Shown here piece by piece: positions 1-6,175 of a DNA stretch of 6,175 bases; positions within the stretch are counted from its first letter, which is position 1; the number at the start of each line of letters is the position of its first letter. The DNA is from Gemmatimonadota bacterium. GTDB lineage: Bacteria > GCA-2686955. Location of the stretch: contig JALXCG010000384.1 of the NCBI GenBank assembly GCA_026991065.1, positions 1-6,175 on the forward strand, read 5' to 3'. The position numbers and the translations under genes were made by a program. The notes under the pieces were generated by a model. The model was given only the letters and a program-made list of their open reading frames with translations, searched no databases and had not been told where the DNA came from.

Positions 1-1882
1 CGACCGCGTCGAAGAGGCGGCCGGCGCTGCTGGTGAGCGGTGTGTTGATCCCGCGCCGCAGAATCTCCAGAATGGCACCGGTGGGCCGCTCCTTCAGCCA
101 CGGCAATGGCGGAAGGGCGGCGCCGCAGGCGTGGTACAGATAGCTGAGCGCCATCCGCCACGGTTGGCGAATCGCCGCCTCACCGCCGGGCAGCGCCACA
201 CTCTCCAGATGCCCCAGGCGGGTGTAGCGAGCGGTATCCCCGGCGAGGATCTCGCCGCCCCAGAGGGTGCCGTCGCCGCCCAGGCCGGTGCCGTCCAGAA
301 TCAGCCCCACCACGGTGCCTTCCAGGCCCCACTCCGCCATCACCGCCACCAGGTGCGCGTGGTGGTGCTGAATCGCGATCCGCCGCCGGCCGGTTTGCGC
401 CCGCGCCCAGGCGGTTGAGAGGTAGCGTGGATGGAGGTCATGGGCGATCAGCTCCGGCTCGCATTCGAAGAGCCGTTGCAGCGCCGTCGCGCTTTCGCGA
501 AAGTGAGCGTGGGTGGCGGGGTTCTCCAGATCCCCGATGTGCGGCGAGAGAAACGCACGCTCCTGCTTGAGCAGGCAGAGCGTGTTCTTGAGTTCTGCGC
601 CCACTGCCAGCACCGGCGGCTCGGTACGCTGCCGGGCGACACCGCCGGCGCCCCGCAGCAGCAGCGGCCGCGGTGCGTAGCCCCGGGCGCGGCGCAGGAA
701 GCGGGTGGTGGAGTCGGTCTCCACCCGCACGACTGAATCATCGGTGCGGCGGAGAATCTCGCGGTCATGCAGCAGCCAGGCGTCGGCGATGCCGCGCAGG
801 TGGCGCCGCGCTTCGGCGTTGCGCCGCGCGATCGGTTCCGCGCCGCGGTTGCCGCTGGTCATCACCAAGGCCTTCAGGCCGTGCTGCGCGGCGGCGTCGA
901 AGAGCAGGTGGTGGAGCGGCGTGTAGGGCAGCATCACGCCGATCCTCCGCTGGCCCGGGGCGACCGCCGCGGCGAGGCGGGGCGGAGCCGTGCCGTCGGG
1001 CTGGCGCGGGTCGCGCCGTGGCAGGAGCACAATCGGTGCTTCGGCACTTTCCAGCAGCGCCGTGGCGGCCGGGTCGAGTGCTGCCAGTTCCGCCGCCGAC
1101 TCCAGGTTTGCCACCATCAACGCCAGCGGTTTCGCCTCGCGTCCTTTGCGCTCCCGCAAGCGGACCACTGCCGCCTCCCGGTCGGCGCGCACCGCCAGGT
1201 GAAAGCCGCCGAGCCCCTTGATCGCAACAATCTTTCCGCGACTCAGCAGGTGTGCGCATTGGGTCAGCGCGCTCCACCCCCGCGCCACCGCTTGCTGCTC
1301 CGAATCGGTTGCCTCCAACTCCAGCCACACCTGCGGTCCGCAGCGCGGGCAAGCATTGGGCTGGGCGTGAAAGCGCCGGTTGCCCGGATCCTCATACTCG
1401 CGCCGGCACTCGGCGCACATCTCGAAGACCGCCATGCTGGTGGCGGGGCGGTCATAGGGAAGGCGGGCGATCAAGCTCCAGCGCGGGCCGCAGTTGGTGC
1501 AGTTGGTGAAGGGGTAACGGTAGCGCCGGTCGCGTGGGTCGCGAATCTCGCGCCGGCAGTCGGCGCAGGTGGCGACGTCGGCCGGCACGACGGTTGCCAC
1601 CCCCGGTGTCTCCACACTCTCGCGGATGGCGAAGAGTTGGTCGCCGCGCGGCGCCATCGCGGCCTCGGTCACCGTCTCGATCGCCGCCAGGGGGGGCGCC
1701 TCGGAGTGCAGCCGGCGCCGGAACTCAGTCAGCGCCGCCGCCGCGCCCTCCACCTCGATCACCACCCCGGCGCTGGAGTTGAGGACCCAACCCGCCAAGC
1801 CCAGCCCGCTGGCCAGGCGGTGGACAAAAGGGCGAAAGCCGACGCCCTGAACCAGCCCACTCACCTCGAAGCGTTGCCGCAT
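1..1882 (-). CDS. hypF: Carbamoyltransferase HypF, [NiFe]-hydrogenase maturation (3' end cut by window edge)
   Basis: HypF uses carbamoyl phosphate and ATP to make a carbamoyl adenylate and passes the carbamoyl group to the C-terminal cysteine of HypE, the source of the cyanide ligands of the [NiFe] centre. It acts in the cytoplasm. Reading the reverse strand gives 627 uninterrupted codons from the ATG at 1882. All family domains appear in order. An acylphosphatase domain opens with VSGLVQGVGFRPFVHRLA (residues 7-24). Two zinc fingers follow: C106/C109 with C128/C131, and C156/C159 with C178/C181, each with an 18-residue gap. A YrdC-like domain carries KGLGGFHLAV (222-231), KGREAKPLALM (246-256) and TSGNRGAEPI (342-351). 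The Kae1-like domain carries HDLHPRY (481-487), QHHHAH (505-510) and LDGTGLGGDGTLWGGE (529-544). It ends in SSAGRLFDAV, so about 120-140 residues are missing compared with usual HypF lengths. The start lies two bases after hypB stops, and the acylphosphatase motif begins right at this Met, which supports it. Confidence 0.97.
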   Translation of the reverse strand, partial: MRQRFEVSGLVQGVGFRPFVHRLASGLGLAGWVLNSSAGVVIEVEGAAAALTEFRRRLHSEAPPLAAIETVTEAAMAPRGDQLFAIRESVETPGVATVVPADVATCADCRREIRDPRDRRYRYPFTNCTNCGPRWSLIARLPYDRPATSMAVFEMCAECRREYEDPGNRRFHAQPNACPRCGPQVWLELEATDSEQQAVARGWSALTQCAHLLSRGKIVAIKGLGGFHLAVRADREAAVVRLRERKGREAKPLALMVANLESAAELAALDPAATALLESAEAPIVLLPRRDPRQPDGTAPPRLAAAVAPGQRRIGVMLPYTPLHHLLFDAAAQHGLKALVMTSGNRGAEPIARRNAEARRHLRGIADAWLLHDREILRRTDDSVVRVETDSTTRFLRRARGYAPRPLLLRGAGGVARQRTEPPVLAVGAELKNTLCLLKQERAFLSPHIGDLENPATHAHFRESATALQRLFECEPELIAHDLHPRYLSTAWARAQTGRRRIAIQHHHAHLVAVMAEWGLEGTVVGLILDGTGLGGDGTLWGGEILAGDTARYTRLGHLESVALPGGEAAIRQPWRMALSYLYHACGAALPPLPWLKERPTGAILEILRRGINTPLTSSAGRLFDAV

Positions 1883-1884
1883 CC

Positions 1885-2799
1885 TCACCGGCGCGCCCGC
1901 AGCCAGTCATACCAGCGCTCCAGCCCTTCGCCGCTGGTTGCGGAGACCTCGACAAACTGCAGCCGGGGATTGCCGCGCAGGGCCGCCTCGCGACAGGTGT
2001 CGAGATCGAAATCGACGTAGGGCAGCAGGTCGATCTTGTTGATCACGCACAGATCCGCGGCGGCGAAGATCGTGGGGTATTTGGCCGGCTTGTCCGCGCC
2101 TTCGGTGGTGGAGAGGATCACCACCCGGGCCGCTTCGCCCAGGTCGAAGAGCGCCGGGCAGACCAGGTTGCCGACATTCTCGATCAGCAGCAGGCAGCCT
2201 TCGACCGGTTCCAGTTCAGCCACCGCCCGCTGGATCATCTCGGCGTCCAGGTGGCAGCCGTGACCGGTATTGACCTGCAGCACCGGTGCCCCGGTCGCGG
2301 CGATCCGCTCGGCGTCGTTCAGCGTCTGCTGATCCCCTTCGATCACCGCCAGCGGCCGCTCATCCCGCAGGTCGCGAATGGTGCGCTCCAGCAGTGTGGT
2401 TTTGCCCGCTCCGGGCGACGACATCAGGTTGATCGCTGCAATTCCCTTGGCGGCGAACCAGCCGCGATTGTGCGCCGCGGCCAGGTCGTTGCGGGCGAGA
2501 ATATTCTGCTCCACCTGAACGATTCGCTGCGGGCTGTGCGCCGCGGCGCTGCCGCCGGGTTCCGGGCGCCCGGCCGAATGCGAATGGCCGGGATGGTGGG
2601 CGTGACCGTGGTGCTCCTGCTGCTCCGGCCCGTGGGGGTGCTCATGGGGATGCTCATGGGGAGGATGGTGCCCAGGGTTGTGCCCGTGATGATGCGGCCG
2701 CCCGGCGTCATGACGCAGCTCGGCCCGCTCCGGAACCTCGCCCGGCTTCTGATAGGTCACCGCTTCGGCCGGCTGTCCGCAACCGCAGCTATCGCACAT
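1885..2799 (-). CDS. hypB: Hydrogenase nickel incorporation GTPase HypB, histidine-rich form
   Basis: HypB is a cytoplasmic GTPase that works with HypA to deliver nickel to the large subunit of [NiFe]-hydrogenase. The 304-residue protein starts MCDSCGCG, the CxxCGC motif known in E. coli HypB as a high-affinity nickel site. Residues 30-74 hold 19 histidines, a stretch used for nickel storage in HypB of some other bacteria. The GTPase domain follows: the variant P-loop SSPGAGKTT (127-135), EGDQQTLNDAERI (154-166), NKID (254-257) and SATSG (286-290). Metal-site residues of the G domain are present as C182-H183 and C214. The start codon overlaps the hypA stop as TAATG. GGAGGG (minus strand, 2811-2806) lies six bases upstream, so translation is probably coupled to hypA. 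hypF begins two bases after the stop codon. Identity is secure; nickel storage is inferred from the histidine content. Confidence 0.98.
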   Translation of the reverse strand: MCDSCGCGQPAEAVTYQKPGEVPERAELRHDAGRPHHHGHNPGHHPPHEHPHEHPHGPEQQEHHGHAHHPGHSHSAGRPEPGGSAAAHSPQRIVQVEQNILARNDLAAAHNRGWFAAKGIAAINLMSSPGAGKTTLLERTIRDLRDERPLAVIEGDQQTLNDAERIAATGAPVLQVNTGHGCHLDAEMIQRAVAELEPVEGCLLLIENVGNLVCPALFDLGEAARVVILSTTEGADKPAKYPTIFAAADLCVINKIDLLPYVDFDLDTCREAALRGNPRLQFVEVSATSGEGLERWYDWLRARR

Positions 2800-3170
2800 T
2801 ACTCACCCTCCAGCGCGCCCTCCGGCGCATCGTCCATGGCCAGCGAAGTCACCCGCAGTTCACGCCCCGAAACCAACTCGAGGCCCGGGGCCGCGCACTC
2901 CGGACAGACCGCCAGGAGAAACGGCAGCGCCACCTCGCGTCCGCAGGCCGCGCAGCGCCCGCGGCCCGGCACGCGCCGAATCACCAGCTCCGCCTCCGCC
3001 GCCGCTGTGTTCGCGCGCGCTGCTTCATAACAGAACCGCAGCGACTCGATCTCGACCCCCGCCAGTTCGCCGATCTCGGCGTGGATCGCGCGGATCACGG
3101 CCGGCCGATGGCGCGCGGCCTCGGTCGTGGCGATCTCGATCAGGCTCATCGCAATCGACATCTCGTGCAT
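2799..3170 (-). CDS. hypA: Hydrogenase nickel metallochaperone HypA
   Basis: HypA is a small cytoplasmic zinc protein that binds nickel and, with HypB, loads it into the hydrogenase large subunit. The 123-residue product starts MHEMSIAMSL. The N-terminal amine and His2 form the nickel site in this family, which fixes the start at 3170. GGAG (minus strand, 3180-3177) sits six bases upstream. The structural zinc site is C73-x2-C76 and C89-x2-C92. Length is close to the usual 113-120 residues. A longer in-frame reading back to about 3398 exists, but it would bury the essential MHE terminus and lacks HypA character, so it is rejected. This is the first gene of the hypA-hypB-hypF run. Confidence 0.97.
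   Translation of the reverse strand: MHEMSIAMSLIEIATTEAARHRPAVIRAIHAEIGELAGVEIESLRFCYEAARANTAAAEAELVIRRVPGRGRCAACGREVALPFLLAVCPECAAPGLELVSGRELRVTSLAMDDAPEGALEGE
2806..2811 (-). promoter_or_regulatory. hypB ribosome-binding site inside the hypA 3' end
   Basis: GGAGGG on the minus strand lies six bases before the hypB ATG and is made from the last Glu-Gly-Glu codons of hypA. With the TAATG overlap it points to translational coupling of the two nickel chaperones. Confidence 0.7.
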
Positions 3171-3176
3171 GGTGAA

Positions 3177-3180
3177 CTCC
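3177..3180 (-). promoter_or_regulatory. hypA ribosome-binding site
   Basis: GGAG on the minus strand, six bases before the ATG that encodes MHEMSI. It supports this start over the longer in-frame extension. Confidence 0.65.
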
Positions 3181-3191
3181 GTCAGACGGGC

Positions 3192-3197
3192 ACTATA
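3192..3197 (-). promoter_or_regulatory. Possible -10 element for the hyp genes (weak)
   Basis: The minus strand reads TATAGT 22 bases before the hypA start, one mismatch from the sigma-70 -10 consensus. No acceptable -35 hexamer is found 16-18 bases upstream. I also saw no sigma-54 -24/-12 pair and no full FNR palindrome. The promoter is therefore unproven. Confidence 0.22.
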
Positions 3198-3254
3198 CAT
3201 GAGGGCCGGGGTGACTTCGCGCTTGATCGAACAGGTGTGAGCGATTCGTCGCGG

Positions 3255-3297
3255 CAAGAAATGGAAAGAGCCCGGCTCTCTATTGCGAGCCCGGGCC
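3255..3297 (-). terminator. Terminator-like hairpin with T-rich tail, facing hypA
   Basis: On the minus strand GCCCGGGCTC and GAGCCGGGC pair as a nine-base-pair stem with one bulged base and an eight-base loop (plus-strand arms 3270-3278 and 3287-3296). The bases that follow on the minus strand are TCTTTCCATTTCTTG, T-rich but interrupted. This fits an intrinsic terminator for leftward transcription. No leftward gene ends here, so it would act on transcripts entering the hypA leader or serve as an insulator between the divergent genes. In the plus direction no T-tract follows. Confidence 0.5.
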
Positions 3298-3399
3298 TGC
3301 AACCGGTGCGTCGCCCGTTCCCGGGGCGGCGCTGCTTCCACTCTTGCGCCGAATCCACGGGCCGCAACGGCCGGTGGCCCTGGAGTTGGCCCCGTCACT

Positions 3400-3404
3400 G
3401 GAGA
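3400..3404 (+). promoter_or_regulatory. Ribosome-binding site of the first secreted-protein gene
   Basis: GGAGA lies two bases before the ATG at 3407 and five before the adjacent ATG at 3410. Spacing favours 3410 as the initiating codon, but the two starts differ by one Met only. Confidence 0.5.
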
Positions 3405-3406
3405 AT

Positions 3407-4357
3407 ATGATGTTCAGAATGCTCAATCCCGGCGGATGGTCGCTTGGGTCGACGCTGGTCGCCACATTTGTCGCGGTCCCCACTACCTTGCTGCTCACGG
3501 CGACCCCGGCGGCGGCGATCTCCGAAGTTCACGCCTATGGAATCTCTGAGTATGGAGATTCCCCCTATTGCGGCCCCGGTTTCTCTGATCACAGTGTCCA
3601 TCTGGAGACGCTGGACTCGTTTCTGGAGACCTTCCGCGACTTGCAGGACGAGGGAGACTGGGATCAGATCACCGAATTGCACAACACGCAGGTGCACGGC
3701 AGCTACTTCACCGACGACTCGAAAGAGGACGACTGCAAGTGCTCCGACTATCAGCCGGATTGTTCCTGCATCGGCGCCGACGATGGGACCAATCTCGGCG
3801 CCGACGACGCCGATGTGATCTTCGTTCACACCCACGGCTATTCCAACCGAGGGTCCGACACGCCGTCCCGCACCGGGATTGTTGCCGGCAATATCAATAC
3901 CGACTGCACGCCCACTACGGAGCACAACATGCAGTGGAACGGCGACCTCGATATTGCCGTGATCAAAGCGTGCCAGGCAGGGAGTTACGAGGTTGCGACG
4001 GCGGGCGGATTCTGGCACATGGTGGACAGCGACAGCCAGTTCCGCATGTGGAACAGCTTCCACGGAAACTCTTCATGCGGGAATCATGTCAAGAGATACG
4101 TGAAGAGGTACGCCGAAGATTCAATCTACAACGGTGTTGGCGAGAATTGGCTGGATGAAGCCTACGACTGGGATTGGGGAAGCAACAACGACGATTGTCC
4201 CACGTCGATCGTCTTCGGCTACAACCTGCATCAGTGCACCCTGATGTATGAAAACGGCGGCTGGAAAGATCGCAAGGACACCGGAAGCCGGGTGGAATGC
4301 TGGATCTGGTACGTCGGTGGCTGTGATCCGGCGGGGGGGATGGAGCTTCCCGACTGA
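3407..4357 (+). CDS. Exported cysteine-rich protein with caspase-like His/Cys motifs, function unknown
   Basis: I do not recognise a characterised homologue. The 316-residue protein (315 if started at 3410) opens with a Sec signal peptide. A hydrophobic stretch spans about residues 14-33 and ends TATPAAA, with likely cleavage after residue 37. The mature part is acidic and holds 12 cysteines, including paired CxC motifs at 110/112 and 119/121, suggesting disulfides. Two segments look like the strand-plus-catalytic-residue pattern of clan CD peptidases (caspase, gingipain, CHAT): DVIFVHTHGYS, with candidate His143, and LDIAVIKACQAGSY, with candidate Cys189. The C-terminal third is Trp- and Tyr-rich (GENWLDEAYDWDWG; CWIWYVGGCDP). 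It may belong to an uncharacterised family such as DUF6345, named from memory only. The next gene, 61 bases on, encodes another exported protein and is probably co-transcribed. GC content is lower in places than in the hyp genes. Existence of the gene is secure; peptidase activity is inference. Confidence 0.9.
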   Translation: MMFRMLNPGGWSLGSTLVATFVAVPTTLLLTATPAAAISEVHAYGISEYGDSPYCGPGFSDHSVHLETLDSFLETFRDLQDEGDWDQITELHNTQVHGSYFTDDSKEDDCKCSDYQPDCSCIGADDGTNLGADDADVIFVHTHGYSNRGSDTPSRTGIVAGNINTDCTPTTEHNMQWNGDLDIAVIKACQAGSYEVATAGGFWHMVDSDSQFRMWNSFHGNSSCGNHVKRYVKRYAEDSIYNGVGENWLDEAYDWDWGSNNDDCPTSIVFGYNLHQCTLMYENGGWKDRKDTGSRVECWIWYVGGCDPAGGMELPD

Positions 4358-4418
4358 ATCGATCTTCTCCGCCTTTTGTCGACAGCTTTGCACAACACAT
4401 TGTTCCGAGGACCTGATC

Positions 4419-5339
4419 ATGAGTATTCGTTTCTCTATTGCCGCTTTTGTTCGCCACACGCTGATTGGGGCGATGGTCGCCGGGAGCAGCGCTCTGGCGC
4501 AGTCACCGGTTGATCTCCCCGTGGCCACCAATGGCTACGATGGATCTGCGTTGCAGCCGCTGAACCCCGCCGGGCTGCCCAGCATTATCGCTACCTGGGA
4601 GATCCTCGATCCCGACCGGATTTCGCAGTACCTGCTGCGGTCCGAAGCGCCGCTGGAGTATCAGGGGGTGCGGGCTCAGACGCGTTTGCTGTTCAGTAGC
4701 GCGGACTGGAATGTGGAGACCGATCCACTCGACGGTTCGCTCCTGGCGACTCGAAGTGACGCGGCCGCGGACGAGGTGCCCGGGGGAGCACTGGCGGAAC
4801 TTGCCGCCCTGCCTCTGGCCGATCCGTTCGCCCTTGAGCTTGATGCTCGCGCGCGGTTGGAGCAGCTCGGTATTCCACCGGAGGAGATCGGCACGGTGGT
4901 GACGCGCCGGGTGCAGGTGCAGGGGGTTCTTGCTGACGGCGGAACCACCCGTAGCGTTGTCCATGCCCAGAAGGTGTTTCTCTCCCGCAGCATCAACGGT
5001 GTCGGGGTCGAAGGACATCGGGCGGTTCTTACCTACACCCCGGACGGCGTTTTTCGGCGCGCGCTTCTGCACTGGCCGCCGCTGGCTCAGGAGGGGCACC
5101 GGTTGCACACAACCATGAGTCGAGCGGAGATCATGGCGCGGGCGGAGCAGGCTGTCGCTGCGCGCGATGCCAACTTCGAGCAGGTGCGTTTGCGCTGGCG
5201 CCTCCTGCCCAGCCCGACCAGCAGTGGGGACGTGCGCTTGACTTTGATCGCGCAGGCTTCCTTCGACGAACTCTCCGCCGACGGCGCCCATCTCGGTGAG
5301 CGGGTCGTTCTGGATCTTGACCTGGAGGCCAGCGAATAG
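4419..5339 (+). CDS. Exported protein with PepSY/FTP-like propeptide region, function unknown
   Basis: The 306-residue protein has a clear signal peptide: MSIRF, then a hydrophobic stretch ending SSALA, with likely cleavage after residue 27. GAGG (4407-4410) lies eight bases before the ATG, which fixes the start; an upstream in-frame extension to 4248 would run inside the preceding gene. No catalytic motif is visible. The segment KVFLSRSINGVGVEGHRAVL (185-204), continuing through TPDGVFRRALLHW (207-219), resembles the strand pattern of PepSY/FTP modules in propeptides of secreted peptidases (x-Gly-Val-x-Val-x-Gly, then a Gly turn and a closing Trp). MSRAEIMARAEQAVAARD (233-250) resembles the helix that follows. 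The protein ends soon after residue 300 with no peptidase domain attached. The upstream gene encodes a peptidase-like protein, so a chaperone, inhibitor or propeptide role for this protein is plausible but unproven. The gene is followed by a strong hairpin. Confidence 0.88.
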   Translation: MSIRFSIAAFVRHTLIGAMVAGSSALAQSPVDLPVATNGYDGSALQPLNPAGLPSIIATWEILDPDRISQYLLRSEAPLEYQGVRAQTRLLFSSADWNVETDPLDGSLLATRSDAAADEVPGGALAELAALPLADPFALELDARARLEQLGIPPEEIGTVVTRRVQVQGVLADGGTTRSVVHAQKVFLSRSINGVGVEGHRAVLTYTPDGVFRRALLHWPPLAQEGHRLHTTMSRAEIMARAEQAVAARDANFEQVRLRWRLLPSPTSSGDVRLTLIAQASFDELSADGAHLGERVVLDLDLEASE

Positions 5340-5353
5340 CCCACTCCGATCCC

Positions 5354-5380
5354 CGGGCATGAGCGTGACGCTCATGCCCG
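5354..5380 (+). terminator. Perfect 12-bp hairpin after the second secreted-protein gene
   Basis: CGGGCATGAGCG (5354-5365) and CGCTCATGCCCG (5369-5380) are exact reverse complements separated by the three-base loop TGA. The hairpin starts 15 bases after the stop codon at 5337-5339. No T-tract follows on either side, so it may end transcription inefficiently or protect the 3' end of the message rather than being a classic intrinsic terminator. Confidence 0.6.
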
Positions 5381-5510
5381 CACGGGGTTGCGGGCCGGAA
5401 AGCAAATCCGGGGTGGCGCGGCGCGCGCGGCTTGTGGAATCATGCGGGCCTCCCGGTGGTGCGCTGAAACCTGTCGCACTGTCAGGATTTCACCCGGCAT
5501 CGATCTCGCC
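5381..5510. other. Upstream region of wtpA, no clear regulatory site
   Basis: Non-coding as far as I can see. I found no convincing sigma-70 or sigma-54 promoter and no recognisable ModE-type palindrome. A GC-only run (cgcggcgcgcgcggc) lies near 5417-5431. Confidence 0.4.
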
Positions 5511-5521
5511 AAGGAGAAGCC

Positions 5522-6175
5522 ATGAGGATTCCGCGCCGGCTGCTTTTCGCGCCGCTGGCTTTTGCGCTTTGGCTCTGCCCCTGGGCGCGCCGCGCGGCCG
5601 CCGCGCCGGCCGCGCCGCAGGGGGTCGTTACGCTTTTTCATGCCGGCAGCCTCAGCGTGCCCCTGGCGGCGATGGAGCGCGCCTTCGAAGCGCAATACCC
5701 CGCGGTCGATCTGCGCCGGGAGGCGTCCGGCAGCTCTGCCGCTGCCCGCAAGATCAGCGATCTCGGGAAACCCTGCGACCTCATGGCGGCCGCCGATTAC
5801 CGCATCATCGACAAGCTGCTGCGCCCGGAGTTCACCGCGATCAACATCCACTTCGCCAGCAACCGGATGGTTCTCTGCTACACCGCCGAGAGCCGCTCGG
5901 CGGCGCGGATCGACGCACGCAACTGGATGGAGATTCTGCCGGACCCGAAGGTGCGCTGGGGCCACGCGGAACCCGATCTCGATCCTTGTGGCTACCGCGC
6001 GCTGATGGTGCTGCAACTGGCGGAAAACCACTATCAGCAACCGGGGCTCTATCGCCGGCTGATGGCGACCCGGCACCTGGCGAACGTGCGCCCGAAAGCG
6101 GTGGAGCTGGTCCCTTTGCTCGAAACCGGCAATCTGGACTACGCCTGGGAGTATCTCTCCGTGGCGGTGCAGCAC
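5522..6175 (+). CDS. wtpA: Tungstate/molybdate ABC transporter substrate-binding protein, WtpA type (3' end cut)
   Basis: This periplasmic protein would capture tungstate or molybdate for an ABC importer, whose permease and ATPase are probably encoded just beyond the window. The reading frame gives 218 codons to the right edge; WtpA proteins are usually about 330-350 residues, so roughly one third is missing. After a signal region ([21 protein letters not shown], then an Ala-rich stretch) the mature part begins with [14 protein letters not shown] (35-48). [17 protein letters not shown] (66-82), [13 protein letters not shown] (84-96), [14 protein letters not shown] (109-122) and [13 protein letters not shown] (149-161) follow. 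The HAGSLS, ADY, N-x-MVL and LDPCGYRA blocks are the WtpA signature that distinguishes it from classical ModA. AAGGAG (5511-5516) lies five bases before the ATG. The cysteine at residue 19 is not in a proper lipobox. Whether the substrate is tungstate or molybdate cannot be decided here. Confidence 0.93.
   Translation, partial: MRIPRRLLFAPLAFALWLCPWARRAAAAPAAPQGVVTLFHAGSLSVPLAAMERAFEAQYPAVDLRREASGSSAAARKISDLGKPCDLMAAADYRIIDKLLRPEFTAINIHFASNRMVLCYTAESRSAARIDARNWMEILPDPKVRWGHAEPDLDPCGYRALMVLQLAENHYQQPGLYRRLMATRHLANVRPKAVELVPLLETGNLDYAWEYLSVAVQH

Noticed and set aside
765-1352. Minus-strand open frame of 195 codons within hypF
   Set aside because: It is in a different frame from hypF, which carries conserved zinc-finger and YrdC motifs across the same stretch; the product is low-complexity.
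767-2020. Long plus-strand open frame of 417 codons opposite hypF and the end of hypB
   Set aside because: It is antisense to fully recognisable HypF and HypB coding sequence. Its translation is Arg/Ala/Gln/His-rich without family motifs, typical of shadows in GC-rich DNA.
3223-3231. TTGATCGAA as an FNR or CRP site upstream of hypA
   Set aside because: Only one TTGAT half-site is present; the second half is not at the four-base spacing FNR needs.
3171-3398. In-frame N-terminal extension of hypA
   Set aside because: HypA needs the free MHE terminus for nickel binding, and a GGAG site precedes the 3170 start; the extension crosses the terminator-like hairpin.
3395-4063. Minus-strand open frame of 222 codons opposite the first secreted-protein gene
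   Set aside because: The plus-strand gene has a signal peptide, ribosome-binding site and motif structure; the antisense frame has none.
5567-5578. Lipobox in WtpA (LWLC, cysteine at residue 19)
   Set aside because: Trp and Leu at the -2 and -1 positions do not fit the lipobox rule, and an Ala-rich cleavage region follows.
4503-6175. Minus-strand open frames of 300 and 267 codons
   Set aside because: They lie opposite the second secreted-protein gene and wtpA, which have good starts and recognisable features; the antisense products show no family motifs.
1-6175. CRISPR arrays, tRNA or rRNA genes, insertion sequences
   Set aside because: No regularly spaced repeats, tRNA-like cloverleaf, rRNA stretch or transposase was seen on either strand.

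Overview
This is a GC-rich bacterial window with three blocks. The taxon cannot be named from it. GC-rich composition, a metal-cofactor gene set and Sec-type signal peptides ending in Ala-x-Ala fit a Gram-negative anaerobe or facultative anaerobe, such as a proteobacterium or a Desulfuromonas-like lineage, but that is inference.

Left block, minus strand, 1-3170: [NiFe]-hydrogenase maturation genes hypA, hypB and hypF, transcribed right to left. They are packed tightly: hypA and hypB share one base (TAATG) and hypF starts two bases after the hypB stop codon. HypA and HypB insert nickel. HypF makes the carbamoyl group that becomes cyanide on the active-site iron. hypF runs off the left edge, and hypC, hypD and hypE would be expected beyond it. 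HypB is the nickel-storing type, with both an N-terminal CxxCGC motif and a long histidine-rich stretch.

Middle block, plus strand, 3407-5339: two genes for exported proteins that I cannot assign to a characterised protein. The first has a signal peptide, many cysteines and a His-Gly / Ala-Cys-Gln-Ala-Gly pair spaced like the catalytic dyad of caspase-like (clan CD) cysteine peptidases. The second has a signal peptide and a C-terminal half resembling PepSY/FTP-type propeptide modules of secreted peptidases. They lie 61 bases apart on the same strand and may act as a peptidase-like enzyme plus a separately encoded propeptide or chaperone. Parts of this block are visibly less GC-rich than the flanks. 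A perfect 12-bp hairpin follows the second gene.

Right block, plus strand, 5522-6175: the start of a tungstate/molybdate-binding periplasmic protein (WtpA type), truncated by the right edge. Its permease and ATPase genes would be expected downstream. Tungstate uptake next to hydrogenase maturation would fit an organism using tungsten- or molybdenum-dependent formate or aldehyde oxidoreductases together with [NiFe]-hydrogenase.

The 236-base divergent region (3171-3406) holds the hypA leader, a terminator-like hairpin facing hypA and the ribosome-binding site of the first secreted protein. The 182-base gap before wtpA holds the hairpin and the wtpA ribosome-binding site, with no convincing promoter.
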